Assembly: GCA_050633465.1 (NCBI GenBank)
Contig: JBOEGO010000002.1
Coordinates: 186,001-250,000, forward strand
Direction: 5' to 3'
Length of the DNA: 64,000 nucleotides
Source: UBA3069 sp050633465
GTDB lineage: Bacteria; Pseudomonadota; Alphaproteobacteria; Rhodobacterales; Rhodobacteraceae
Part shown: one piece after another, positions 33,470 to 40,899 of the stretch
How positions within the stretch are numbered: the stretch's first letter is position 1
Layout: each line of letters begins with the position of its first letter
Position numbers and translations under genes: made by a program
Notes under the pieces: generated by a model
Databases searched by the model: none
What the model saw: the letters and a program-made list of their open reading frames with translations, nothing else
What the model was told of the DNA's origin: nothing

Positions 33470-34018
33470 ATGGCAACCACCCTTGCCGATATCGAGGATA
33501 TGATCGCCCGCATCGCACTGGGCGACCGGCGTGCATTTTCCGACCTGTATGATGCGACCAGCGCGAAACTTTTCGGCACCTGCCTGCGTGTCTTAAAGGA
33601 CAAGGCCGTGGCAGAGGACGTTCTGCAAGAGGCCTATATGAAGGTTTGGCGTCACGCCGACCGCTACGCAAGCAATGGGATAAGCCCGATGACATGGCTG
33701 ATCACAATCGCGCGCAACAGCGCCATCGACCGTTTGCGCCGCATCCGCGCGGCGGGTGAAACCGGCGGTGCGGTCGATGAAAACCTGCCCGCCTCGGATT
33801 TGAACCCCGAACAGACCGCGATTGCAAAATCCGAAGCAGGGCGCATCGCCGCCTGCCTCAATGAACTGGAACCTGACCGCTCGAACGCGGTGCGCGGTGC
33901 CTATCTGGACGGGCTAAGCTATGCTGATCTGGCGGCGCAATTCAACGTGCCGCTGAACACCATGCGCACATGGCTGCGCCGCAGCCTACAAAGCCTGAGG
34001 GAGTGTATGACCCAATGA
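33470..34018 (+). CDS. ECF-type RNA polymerase sigma factor
   Basis: This 182-aa sigma factor has region 2 (DLYDATSAKLFGTCLRVLKD, EDVLQEAYMKVWRHADRY) and region 4 (NAVRGAYLDGLSYADLAAQF, LNTMRTWLRRSLQSLRECM). It belongs with group-IV sigmas paired with RskA-like anti-sigma factors (SigK/RpoE type). Its stop overlaps the next start (ATGA), so sigma and anti-sigma are translationally coupled. The stimulus is unknown; SigK/RskA-type systems often respond to redox or envelope stress. Confidence 0.92.
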   Translation: MATTLADIEDMIARIALGDRRAFSDLYDATSAKLFGTCLRVLKDKAVAEDVLQEAYMKVWRHADRYASNGISPMTWLITIARNSAIDRLRRIRAAGETGGAVDENLPASDLNPEQTAIAKSEAGRIAACLNELEPDRSNAVRGAYLDGLSYADLAAQFNVPLNTMRTWLRRSLQSLRECMTQ

Positions 34019-34713
34019 GCGACACCCCCGAACAGGGCGATCTGCCCCCCGATGACAGCACGCTGGCGGCCGAATATGTGCTGCGCCTGTTGCCCCATGA
34101 TCAGGAACGCGCCTTTGCCGCGCGTCTGGCGAATGATCCTGCTCTGACGGCCGAAGTGGCGCAATGGACCACCCGTTTAGAGGGGATGAACGCCGAATTC
34201 ACCCCCGTCGCCCCCCGCGCCGCGGTGAAAACCACCCTGCAATCGCGGCTGTTTGGCGATGCGCCCCGCGTGACGTTCTGGCAGCGGCTGGGCCTGTGGC
34301 AGGGGGTGTCCTTTGCCTCGCTTGCCGTTGCGGGTTTCATGCTTTGGCAGGGGATGCAGGGCGTGGATCCGCAGTCCGGCCCGCTTTATGTGTCTGAACT
34401 GTCAGGCGAAAATCAGGAACTGCGCCTGCTGGCCGTTTATGACAGCAGCAATGCAGAATTGCGCCTGACCCGCACCGATGGCAGCGCCCCTGCAAATCGC
34501 GTGCTGGAACTTTGGGCGATTGATGGTGACAACGCGCCGGTGTCGCTGGGCGTTTTACCCGATGCGGCGGGCAGCGTGATCACCCTGCCGGCGGAATTCC
34601 GCGCATCCATCAGCGGGCTGGTGCTGGCCATCACCGACGAACCACCCGGCGGCGCTCCCGGTGGCATCCCCAGCGGCAGCGTGATGGCCGCCGGTCCGGT
34701 CACCGAAATCTGA
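34015..34713 (+). CDS. Anti-sigma factor, RskA-type membrane protein
   Basis: This 232-aa protein has an N-terminal cytoplasmic anti-sigma region (LAAEYVLRLLPHDQERAFAA), one membrane helix (~residues 96-116, LWQGVSFASLAVAGFMLW) and a periplasmic RskA C-terminal domain (RVLELWAIDGDNAPVSLGVL, LVLAITDEPPGGAPGGIPSG). No zinc HxxxCxxC motif is present, so it is not ChrR-like. It would hold the upstream sigma factor at the membrane until proteolysis or a redox change releases it. Confidence 0.88.
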   Translation: MSDTPEQGDLPPDDSTLAAEYVLRLLPHDQERAFAARLANDPALTAEVAQWTTRLEGMNAEFTPVAPRAAVKTTLQSRLFGDAPRVTFWQRLGLWQGVSFASLAVAGFMLWQGMQGVDPQSGPLYVSELSGENQELRLLAVYDSSNAELRLTRTDGSAPANRVLELWAIDGDNAPVSLGVLPDAAGSVITLPAEFRASISGLVLAITDEPPGGAPGGIPSGSVMAAGPVTEI

Positions 34714-34727
34714 CCTGACAGAGGGAG

Positions 34728-34774
34728 GCGTGAGAGCAGCGCACGGGCGCATTGCGCCGCGCGCACCCTCACGC
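34728..34774. terminator. Large hairpin after the sigma/anti-sigma pair
   Basis: Outer stem GCGTGAG / CTCACGC (34728-34734, 34768-34774) encloses an inner GGCGCA-TT-GCGCC type hairpin. It is the likely transcript end of the sigma/anti-sigma operon, without a clear T-tract. Confidence 0.5.
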
Positions 34775-34890
34775 AGCGTCACGGCCTGCGGATCGGGCTT
34801 GACCCGTCCGCCCCCTTCCCCGACCCTGCCCCTCACCGCATGGCGAATGCAAAATCCGCCATGCAAAACACCCAAGCGGAGGAAACGGGG

Positions 34891-35568
34891 ATGGAAGTCA
34901 CACAGGCCATGCAGGACAGGCGCAGCATTCGCGGATTCAAACCCGATCCGGTCCCCCGCGCCGTGCTAGAGGAAGTGATCGCGCTGGCCAACCGTGCCCC
35001 GTCATCCATGAACACCCAGCCCTGGCATTTGCATGTGCTGACGGGTCAACCGTTGGAAAACGTGCGTCAGGGCAATTCCAAACTGATGCTGTCAGGCACC
35101 CCGCCGCAGCGCGAAATAAAGGATCACGGCGCATATGCCGGCGTGCATCGTGACCGTCAGGTCGGCATCGCCAAACAACTGTTCGCGGCCATGGGCATCG
35201 CGCGCGATGACAAGGCAATGCGGCAGGATTGGGTGATGCGCGGCTTTCGCCAGTTCGACGCGCCTGTATCTGTCGTCGTTTGTTTCGACAAGGCGCTGGA
35301 CGATGGCACCATCGCCCATTTCGATTTGGGCGCAGTCACCTACGGGCTGGTTCTGGCCGCATGGGACAAGGGGCTGGGCGCGGTGATCAACGGACAGGGC
35401 ATCATGCAATCCCCCGTGGTCCGTGCCGAAGCCGCAATCCCCGATGATCAGGTCATCATGACCTGCGTCGCACTGGGGTATCCCGATGACAGTTTCGCGG
35501 CCAACGACGTGGTGTCAACCCGCCGCCCCGTGGACGAGGTGGCGCGGTTTGTCGGCTTCAACGACTGA
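34891..35568 (+). CDS. Nitroreductase family flavoprotein
   Basis: This 225-aa FMN enzyme fold has the signature RRSIRGFKPDPVPRAVLEEV, NRAPSSMNTQPWHLHV for FMN phosphate contact, and GLGAVINGQGIMQSPVVRAE near the C-terminal half. Such enzymes reduce nitro compounds, quinones or flavins with NAD(P)H. The substrate is unknown. ATG 34891 (MEVTQAMQDRRS) has GGAGG 12 bases upstream. The frame opens earlier at 34840. Confidence 0.88.
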   Translation: MEVTQAMQDRRSIRGFKPDPVPRAVLEEVIALANRAPSSMNTQPWHLHVLTGQPLENVRQGNSKLMLSGTPPQREIKDHGAYAGVHRDRQVGIAKQLFAAMGIARDDKAMRQDWVMRGFRQFDAPVSVVVCFDKALDDGTIAHFDLGAVTYGLVLAAWDKGLGAVINGQGIMQSPVVRAEAAIPDDQVIMTCVALGYPDDSFAANDVVSTRRPVDEVARFVGFND

Positions 35569-35608
35569 CCCTGATCTGACCCTGCACTGACCCTGCACTG
35601 ACCCTGCA
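35565..35608 (+). repeat. Four tandem 11-bp repeats
   Basis: CTGACCCTGAT followed by three copies of CTGACCCTGCA. The first unit contains the TGA stop of the nitroreductase gene, so the array extends the transcript tail. Confidence 0.85.
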
Positions 35609-35627
35609 CAGCCAGATTAAAAACCAA

Positions 35628-35652
35628 AGGCCGCGCATCACCTGCGCGGCCT
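35628..35652. terminator. Bidirectional terminator between nitroreductase gene and nusB
   Basis: Nine-base stem AGGCCGCGC / GCGCGGCCT with a 7-nt loop, flanked by A-rich sequence on the left and ATCTATTTC on the right. It serves two convergent units. Confidence 0.7.
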
Positions 35653-35676
35653 ATCTATTTCATCCGTAAGGGAAAA

Positions 35677-36183
35677 TCAGAACGCTTCGGGCTGTGCCTC
35701 GCGGGCCATGTGATCCAGCACCGCGTTCACAAATTTGGGTTCTTTGCCTTCGGGGAAAAACGCCTGCGCGATGTTTACATATTCCACGATCACCACCTTG
35801 GGCGGGGTGTCGCGCATCACCAGTTCGGCCCCCGCCGCGCGGAACAATCCGCGCAGGGTCGGGTCGATCCGGTCGATCCGCCATTTCGCGACCAGCGCCC
35901 GGTCGGTCATCTGGTCAATCTTGGCCTGCCAGTTCACCGCATTTTCCAGCACAGCAGAAAACAGCTCCGGTTCGCCCTCTTGCATCTCGTCGCCATCATA
36001 GATGGCCCCGAAACGATGCTTCAGAAACTCGGCCCGCACCTTTGGCACCGATTGCGCGGAATGTTCCATCTGGAACAGCGCCTGCACGGCATACAACCGC
36101 GAAGCCGAACGCATCTTGCGTTTCATATTGCCCGAAAGCGGTTTAGGTGCCGCGCCTTCGCGGTTGTCGGTGTCGTCGGTCAT
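35677..36183 (-). CDS. nusB: Transcription antitermination factor NusB
   Basis: This 168-aa all-helical RNA-binding protein acts in rRNA antitermination with NusE/S10. Recognised by SASRLYAVQALFQMEHS, RIDPTLRGLFRAAGAELVM and VIVEYVNIAQAFF. A charged ~22-residue N-terminal extension precedes the core. Its ATG overlaps the ribH stop (ATGA), the common ribH-nusB coupling. Confidence 0.94.
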   Translation of the reverse strand: MTDDTDNREGAAPKPLSGNMKRKMRSASRLYAVQALFQMEHSAQSVPKVRAEFLKHRFGAIYDGDEMQEGEPELFSAVLENAVNWQAKIDQMTDRALVAKWRIDRIDPTLRGLFRAAGAELVMRDTPPKVVIVEYVNIAQAFFPEGKEPKFVNAVLDHMAREAQPEAF

Positions 36184-36731
36184 GCGGTGGGGTTACCCTT
36201 GGCTGCGCCCGCGATCTGATATTCGTCGGTGGCGGGTTTGAACCCCACCCCCTTGCGGGCCGCGCCCCACTTACGGCCCAATGCGACCAGATGCAAGGCC
36301 GCAGCCGCCGCGCCGCCGCCCTTGTTTTGATCCTTGGGGTCGGCGCGCACTTCGGCCTGCGCACGGTTTTCCACGGTCAGGATGCCATTGCCAATGCACA
36401 GCCCCTGCAACCCCAACAGGGTGATGCCGCGGCTGGAATCATTGCAAACCGTATCGTAATGGGTGGTTTCGCCGCGAATGACACAGCCCAGCCCAACATA
36501 GCCGTCAAAATTGCTCATCCGTTCGGCGATGCCGATGGCGGTCGGCACTTCTAATGCGCCGGGCACTTCGATCAGGTCCCATGTGGCGCCCCATGCCTCG
36601 ATTTCGGCCTTGGCACCGGCGATCATATTGTCGGCGATATCTTTGTAATAGGGCGCGACCACGATCAGGATTTTCACGGGTTTGTCGAAATCGCCGCGTG
36701 GCAGGATGTAATGCTGTTCAGCCGTGGCCAT
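36180..36731 (-). CDS. ribH: 6,7-dimethyl-8-ribityllumazine synthase
   Basis: This 183-aa enzyme condenses the dihydroxybutanone phosphate made by RibB with the ribitylamino-pyrimidine to give lumazine, the riboflavin precursor. Motifs are VPGALEVPTAIGIAERM and the catalytic His in GCVIRGETTHYDTV. A Lys/Gly-rich insertion (DPKDQNKGGGAAAAALH) lies near the C-terminus. It starts 3 bases after the ribB stop. Confidence 0.95.
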   Translation of the reverse strand: MATAEQHYILPRGDFDKPVKILIVVAPYYKDIADNMIAGAKAEIEAWGATWDLIEVPGALEVPTAIGIAERMSNFDGYVGLGCVIRGETTHYDTVCNDSSRGITLLGLQGLCIGNGILTVENRAQAEVRADPKDQNKGGGAAAAALHLVALGRKWGAARKGVGFKPATDEYQIAGAAKGNPTA

Positions 36732-36734
36732 GGC

Positions 36735-37871
36735 CTAATGCCCCCCTTCGATGCGGCGCGTGCCGGTGATTTCCAATCCATAGGCATCCAGCCCCACCAC
36801 CTTGGGCGTGGGCGAATTGGTCAGCAGTTCCAACCTGTGCAGCCCGAGCGAGGACAGGATCTGCGCCCCCAGCCCGTATTGGCGCAGGGTTTGCGGGCTG
36901 ACCTCGCCGCCGGTGGCCAGTTTCATATGGGTGTCGCGCAGCAATACCACCACGCCGCGCCCCTCGGCTGCGATCTGTTTCATCGAACCGGAAAATTCGA
37001 ACGCGCGGCCCGCTTCGCCCGCGCCGACCATATCCTTGAGCGGGTCCAGCGCATGCATCCGCACCAACACGGGCGAATCGCCGGAAATGTCACCCTTGAT
37101 CAGGGCGATATGTTCGGCGCCTTGGGTTTCATCCGAGTAAACGCGCATGGTCCATTCGCCACCGAATTCGGATTGTATCACCTCTTCGCCCTGCACCTTG
37201 ACCAGATTGTCATGGCGGCGGCGATAGGCGATCAGATCGGAAATCGTGCCGATTTTCAGCCCGTGCAATTGTGCAAAGGCCACCAGATCGGGCAGACGGG
37301 CCATCGACCCGTCCTCTTTCATGATTTCGCAGATCACGCCGGATGCGTTCAACCCCGCCAGACGGGACACATCGACCGCAGCCTCGGTATGGCCAGCGCG
37401 CACCAAAACGCCGCCTTCGCGGGCGCGCAGGGGGAAAACATGGCCGGGGGTGGCCAGATCCTGCGCCCCTTTGCCCGCGTCAATCGCCACCGCAATGGTG
37501 CGGGCGCGGTCATGGGCGGAAATGCCGGTGCTGACGCCCTCGCGGGCCTCGATCGAGACGGTGAAATTGGTTTCATGGCGAGAGGAGTTTTGCGAGGCCA
37601 TCAGCGGCAGGCCCAGCGCATCGACGCGGTCCCCCGTCAGGGTCAAACAGATCAACCCGCGCCCGTGGGTGGCCATGAAATTCACCGCCTCGGGTGTGGC
37701 CATCTGCGCGGGGATCACCAGATCGCCCTCGTTCTCGCGATCCTCGTGATCGACCAGAATGAACATGCGCCCGTTGCGGGCATCCTCGATGATATCCTCG
37801 ATCGAAGAAATCGCATCACGCCAGTTGTCTTCGACGGGACCGGGTGTTTCGAATGGAACGGTATCGGACAT
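36735..37871 (-). CDS. ribB: 3,4-dihydroxy-2-butanone-4-phosphate synthase with degenerate GTP cyclohydrolase II domain
   Basis: In this 378-aa protein residues ~20-215 are an intact RibB domain (FILVDHEDRENEGDLVIPAQ, GRGLICLTLTGDRVDALGL, ISAHDRARTIAVAI, HVFPLRAREGGVLVRAGHTEA). Residues ~225-370 align in layout with GTP cyclohydrolase II. The zinc-binding Cys cluster expected after the HALD stretch and the EGRGIGL catalytic loop are absent (LLRDTHMKLATGG instead). Only the DHBP synthase activity is therefore expected, and a separate RibA must exist elsewhere. It is upstream of ribH in the same operon. Confidence 0.9.
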   Translation of the reverse strand: MSDTVPFETPGPVEDNWRDAISSIEDIIEDARNGRMFILVDHEDRENEGDLVIPAQMATPEAVNFMATHGRGLICLTLTGDRVDALGLPLMASQNSSRHETNFTVSIEAREGVSTGISAHDRARTIAVAIDAGKGAQDLATPGHVFPLRAREGGVLVRAGHTEAAVDVSRLAGLNASGVICEIMKEDGSMARLPDLVAFAQLHGLKIGTISDLIAYRRRHDNLVKVQGEEVIQSEFGGEWTMRVYSDETQGAEHIALIKGDISGDSPVLVRMHALDPLKDMVGAGEAGRAFEFSGSMKQIAAEGRGVVVLLRDTHMKLATGGEVSPQTLRQYGLGAQILSSLGLHRLELLTNSPTPKVVGLDAYGLEITGTRRIEGGH

Positions 37872-37956
37872 ATGCCCCCCTGTCAGCAGTTGCCGGTGGA
37901 ATACCCCAACCCCCGCCCATATGCCAGAGGGACCGCACGTCGCGGTTTACACGCCC

Positions 37957-39381
37957 CTATTCGACCGCGCCCAGTTCTGCGTTGAACCCCAGTGAAAACG
38001 CGCCTGCCGCCTTCATTCCGGCGCAGTAATGGTCGAATTTTTCCTCGCTGATTGTATCGCCGCTGGCCACCAGCGCCAGACACATGGAACAGCGCGTCGC
38101 CATCCAACAGCCATCGCATTTTTGCGCCGCCATGTCGTAGAACGCATCAATGGTGCGGGCGATTTTGCCGGCGTCCAACCCTGTGTCGGCATCGCCGATC
38201 CGCGCCACGCTATGCCCTGCCAGTTTTTCACAAGGATACATTGCCCCGTCCGACGCCACATACAAACGCGACGTGCCCAACAGGCATTGCCCCAGTGACT
38301 GATTGCCACAACCGCCGCCCTTGCGCGACATTTTTTCCAGGGTGCTGCGCAACAGGTTGGCGGCAAAATCACAGGCGCTAGCCTTGCTGTCCAGATAGCT
38401 GTCGCCAGTGGTGTCGCGATAGGCGCGGATACGGCTGCGCAGCCCCGCCGCCAGATCGGCCAGACCCGGCTGGCCCTTGCCGCGTGCCTCGATCCCGTCC
38501 AACCCATAGCTTTCAACGAAATTCGCCAGCACGGGCATGGCCATTTCATCGAAAAACGCCTGTAATCCCGCCAGATCGGCATTTGGCATCACCACAATCG
38601 ACAGGCGCATATTATTGGCGGCAAATTCGGGGTGGCGCTGTTTGATCCGGTCCAGCGCGGCGATGATACGATCATGGGTCGGCGCGCCCTTTTTGGTCAG
38701 GCGAAACCGGTCATGAACCGCGCGCGGGCCGTCCAGCGATACGATCAGGTTGAAACCCTCGGATACCAGATAATCCACCACATGATCCGACAACAGGGTG
38801 CCATTGGTGGTGATCGAAAACACGACGCCTCGCGCCCCTGCAACCGCACGCGCATAGGTCACGATCTGGCGCAACAGGCCAAACCGCAACAGGGGTTCAC
38901 CGCCGTAGAACGACAGGATCAGCGGTTTGTCATGGCCCTGCGCGCCCCTGGCCAGCATATCCACGGCGGCAAAGGCATCTGACGCCCCCAGATTGCGATG
39001 GCCCAAACAGTTTTTCTGCCCGTAGGCATCGCCATCAATGCAGTAACTGCACGCCAGATTGCAGTTTTGCGTCATTTCCAGCACCAGCATCCGCAACTGG
39101 CTGTGCAACGCCGGGGCGATCATGGCATCCGAATAGGGGTTGGCGATATGGGGGCGCAGATCGGGCGCATCACTGTTTGCGCGGGCCAGATCGACACCGC
39201 CATGGGCATTGCCACAGACCGATATGGCGTCACGGGTGGCGGGCGAAATCTGGCTCGCCTCGCCTGCGGCGCTGTTCCAGAAATATTCGTGCCCGGCGGC
39301 TGTGAACAATTTGCCTGTGAAACAGGGGCGCACCGGCACTGCGGGGTCAAATTCTGTGCGATGGGTCATCTGGCGAGTCAT
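37957..39381 (-). CDS. Radical SAM/SPASM peptide maturase
   Basis: This 474-aa protein has a CxxxCxxC cluster motif at C107-C111-C114 (NCNLACSYC), the SAM-binding FYGGEPLL and TTNGTLL motifs, and a C-terminal SPASM region. The SPASM region includes C-LLGTSRLYVASDGAMYPC, then CDGCWMATRCSMC, then a final Cys in DHYCAG, enough for two auxiliary Fe-S clusters. This architecture is typical of enzymes that install thioether or C-C links in ribosomal peptides. A Cys-bearing small protein gene lies 90 bases upstream. ATG 39381 has GGGAG about 10 bases upstream. A sulfatase-maturase role is unlikely because no sulfatase is near. Confidence 0.88.
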   Translation of the reverse strand: MTRQMTHRTEFDPAVPVRPCFTGKLFTAAGHEYFWNSAAGEASQISPATRDAISVCGNAHGGVDLARANSDAPDLRPHIANPYSDAMIAPALHSQLRMLVLEMTQNCNLACSYCIDGDAYGQKNCLGHRNLGASDAFAAVDMLARGAQGHDKPLILSFYGGEPLLRFGLLRQIVTYARAVAGARGVVFSITTNGTLLSDHVVDYLVSEGFNLIVSLDGPRAVHDRFRLTKKGAPTHDRIIAALDRIKQRHPEFAANNMRLSIVVMPNADLAGLQAFFDEMAMPVLANFVESYGLDGIEARGKGQPGLADLAAGLRSRIRAYRDTTGDSYLDSKASACDFAANLLRSTLEKMSRKGGGCGNQSLGQCLLGTSRLYVASDGAMYPCEKLAGHSVARIGDADTGLDAGKIARTIDAFYDMAAQKCDGCWMATRCSMCLALVASGDTISEEKFDHYCAGMKAAGAFSLGFNAELGAVE

Positions 39382-39419
39382 GGCAGGTCACTCCCGAATG
39401 AATTGACTAAAATTTTAAC

Positions 39420-39460
39420 GAAAAACTGCGCCCGATCTCTCCTCCGACATCGGGCGCAGT
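39420..39460 (-). terminator. Strong hairpin with T-tract between precursor and maturase genes
   Basis: Perfect 12-bp stem ACTGCGCCCGAT / ATCGGGCGCAGT (39425-39436, 39449-39460) with a 12-nt loop, followed on the minus strand by TTTTTCG. It lies 11 bases after the precursor stop and 43 bases before the maturase start. This suggests partial termination that makes more precursor than enzyme. Confidence 0.85.
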
Positions 39461-39471
39461 GCGCGGGGGGT

Positions 39472-39678
39472 TCAGCCTGAAACGCCGCCCGCGAACGCCC
39501 CTGCCACCGCTGCGGCATAGCTAACGGGTTCAGAACCGCTACAACCGGGGTTGTTACAGGTGCAATCTGTTGCATCCTTGGTGGTCACTGCCTGATCCAC
39601 GGCCTTTTCCAACCGCGAGATTTCGGATTTGGCCGCGTCCAAGGCTGCTTTTACCTGTGCTTGCGTTTGTTTGGTCAT
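39472..39678 (-). CDS. Candidate RiPP precursor peptide (Cys-containing, 68 aa)
   Basis: The peptide has a charged helical leader (residues 1-~36, MTKQTQAQVKAALDAAKSEI ...) and a compositionally different C-terminal part. The latter carries C39-T-C41-N-N-P-G-C46, then SGSEPVSYAAAVAGAFAGG and a final VSG. There is no signal peptide. ATG 39678 is preceded by GGAGGGTGGAAAG, an excellent ribosome-binding site. Directly downstream on the same strand is the SPASM radical-SAM gene. The three Cys and the small-residue-rich tail are plausible substrates for thioether linking. I know of no named family that it matches. Confidence 0.75.
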   Translation of the reverse strand: MTKQTQAQVKAALDAAKSEISRLEKAVDQAVTTKDATDCTCNNPGCSGSEPVSYAAAVAGAFAGGVSG

Positions 39679-39721
39679 CTTTCCACCCTCCGATAAGCGG
39701 GCCATCAATTGACCCGCCTGT

Positions 39722-39763
39722 ATGATAGGTGACCTAGGGGAAACAGACTTTGATCCGTATCAA
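39722..39763 (-). promoter_or_regulatory. FNR/FnrL-dependent class II promoter of the peptide operon
   Basis: Minus strand TTGATACGGATCAA (39750-39763) is a perfect FNR half-site pair. A -10 element TATCAT (39722-39727) gives a start at about 39715. The FNR site centre is then at -41.5, the canonical class II activation position. The leader to the precursor ATG is about 37 nt. Confidence 0.75.
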
Positions 39764-39793
39764 GTTTTAATCAACTATTACGCGAACACCTGC

Positions 39794-40768
39794 CTAGCCC
39801 TTGGGAAACTGCCAAAGCGCTGGCAAAAAGCGATAGCCCCCGCCATCGCGCACGACATGGCCCACACCGGGGAAAGGAAAGTGGTAACCCAGCACCGAAA
39901 TCCGGTCGGCCACGGCCATATCCAACAGGCGTTTGCGGGTGGTCACGGTCAGGTCGCCATCATGGTCGCGGTCATTATACCATTCGGGATGTTCGAAATT
40001 GGTGTGGATATGCGACATAGCATCGCCCAGCGCGATCAACTGCTTGCCCTGAGATTCCATGATCAGGCTCATATGGCCGGGCGTATGGCCGGGGGTGTCG
40101 ATCAGGCGGATGCCGGGGGCGACCTCGAACCCGTCATGGGCCAGCACCCATTCCACCCCTTCGACCGAAATCGAATTCACCGCGCCCAGCACGAATTGCT
40201 GATCGGCGGCGTCGACAGCGTTCACCAGATCATCCTGCATCCAATAGGCGTGTTCCGCCGCGCCCATCACATATTGCGCATCGGGAAACAGCGGTTCGTC
40301 GAAATCATCACGGATGCCCCAGATGTGATCGGGGTGGGCATGGGTGATGACCACATGCGTAATACCGGACGGATCCACCCCCGCCGCATCCATATTGGCC
40401 AGCAACCGCCCTGTGGTGTCAAACCATCGGTTGCCCGAACCGACATCGACCAGCACCCTGGCCGCGCCCAGTTCCACCAGCAAATGGTTGGTGTGCGAAT
40501 ACCCCGCATCCGGCGACAGGTAATGGGCCTGCAAGAAATCCGCGACTTCGGCGCGATCGGCATTCACCCCCAGCCCTGTGGTCGGAACCGAAAAATACCC
40601 GTCCGACAGGATGGTCAGTTTCGCTTCACCCAGTGTGAACCGGAAATGCGCGGGGTTTTGCCCCATGGGGGCGCCCAATTGCGCCCGCGCTATGGCAGGC
40701 AGCGCAAAGGCGGGTGCCATGGCGGCCAGTTTCAAAATCTCGCGGCGGCTGGGGCGCAGTAATGTCAT
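39794..40768 (-). CDS. Tat-exported metallo-beta-lactamase-fold hydrolase
   Basis: This 324-aa protein has a twin-arginine signal (SRREILKLAAMAPAFALPAI, cleavage after ARA) and then an MBL-fold domain. The zinc motif is THAHPDHIWG, with later ligands in TPGHTPGHM, ALGDAMSHIH and the C-terminal GYHFPFPG. It is probably periplasmic, with two metals bound in the cytoplasm before export. The substrate is unknown. It is upstream of the FNR site, on the same strand as the peptide module and ribE, so co-function with the module is possible but unproved. Confidence 0.88.
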   Translation of the reverse strand: MTLLRPSRREILKLAAMAPAFALPAIARAQLGAPMGQNPAHFRFTLGEAKLTILSDGYFSVPTTGLGVNADRAEVADFLQAHYLSPDAGYSHTNHLLVELGAARVLVDVGSGNRWFDTTGRLLANMDAAGVDPSGITHVVITHAHPDHIWGIRDDFDEPLFPDAQYVMGAAEHAYWMQDDLVNAVDAADQQFVLGAVNSISVEGVEWVLAHDGFEVAPGIRLIDTPGHTPGHMSLIMESQGKQLIALGDAMSHIHTNFEHPEWYNDRDHDGDLTVTTRKRLLDMAVADRISVLGYHFPFPGVGHVVRDGGGYRFLPALWQFPKG

Positions 40769-40856
40769 CGGTGATCCTCCCTTGGGTCGGTTGGATCATA
40801 GCGTCTTTTGCAAACGAAATACAATTCGTGAATGTGTTATCCTGTCTGTTCGGGGC

Positions 40857-40892
40857 GGAGCCTCCGGCGGGAGTAGTTATGCCAAGAAAAAG
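40857..40892 (+). repeat. Dispersed repeat, copy B
   Basis: GGAGCCTCCGGCGGGAGTAG followed by TTATGCCAAGAAAAAG, nearly the same as copy A at 24781-24816. It lies between ribE and the MBL-fold gene. Confidence 0.65.
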
Positions 40893-40899
40893 CAGCAGG

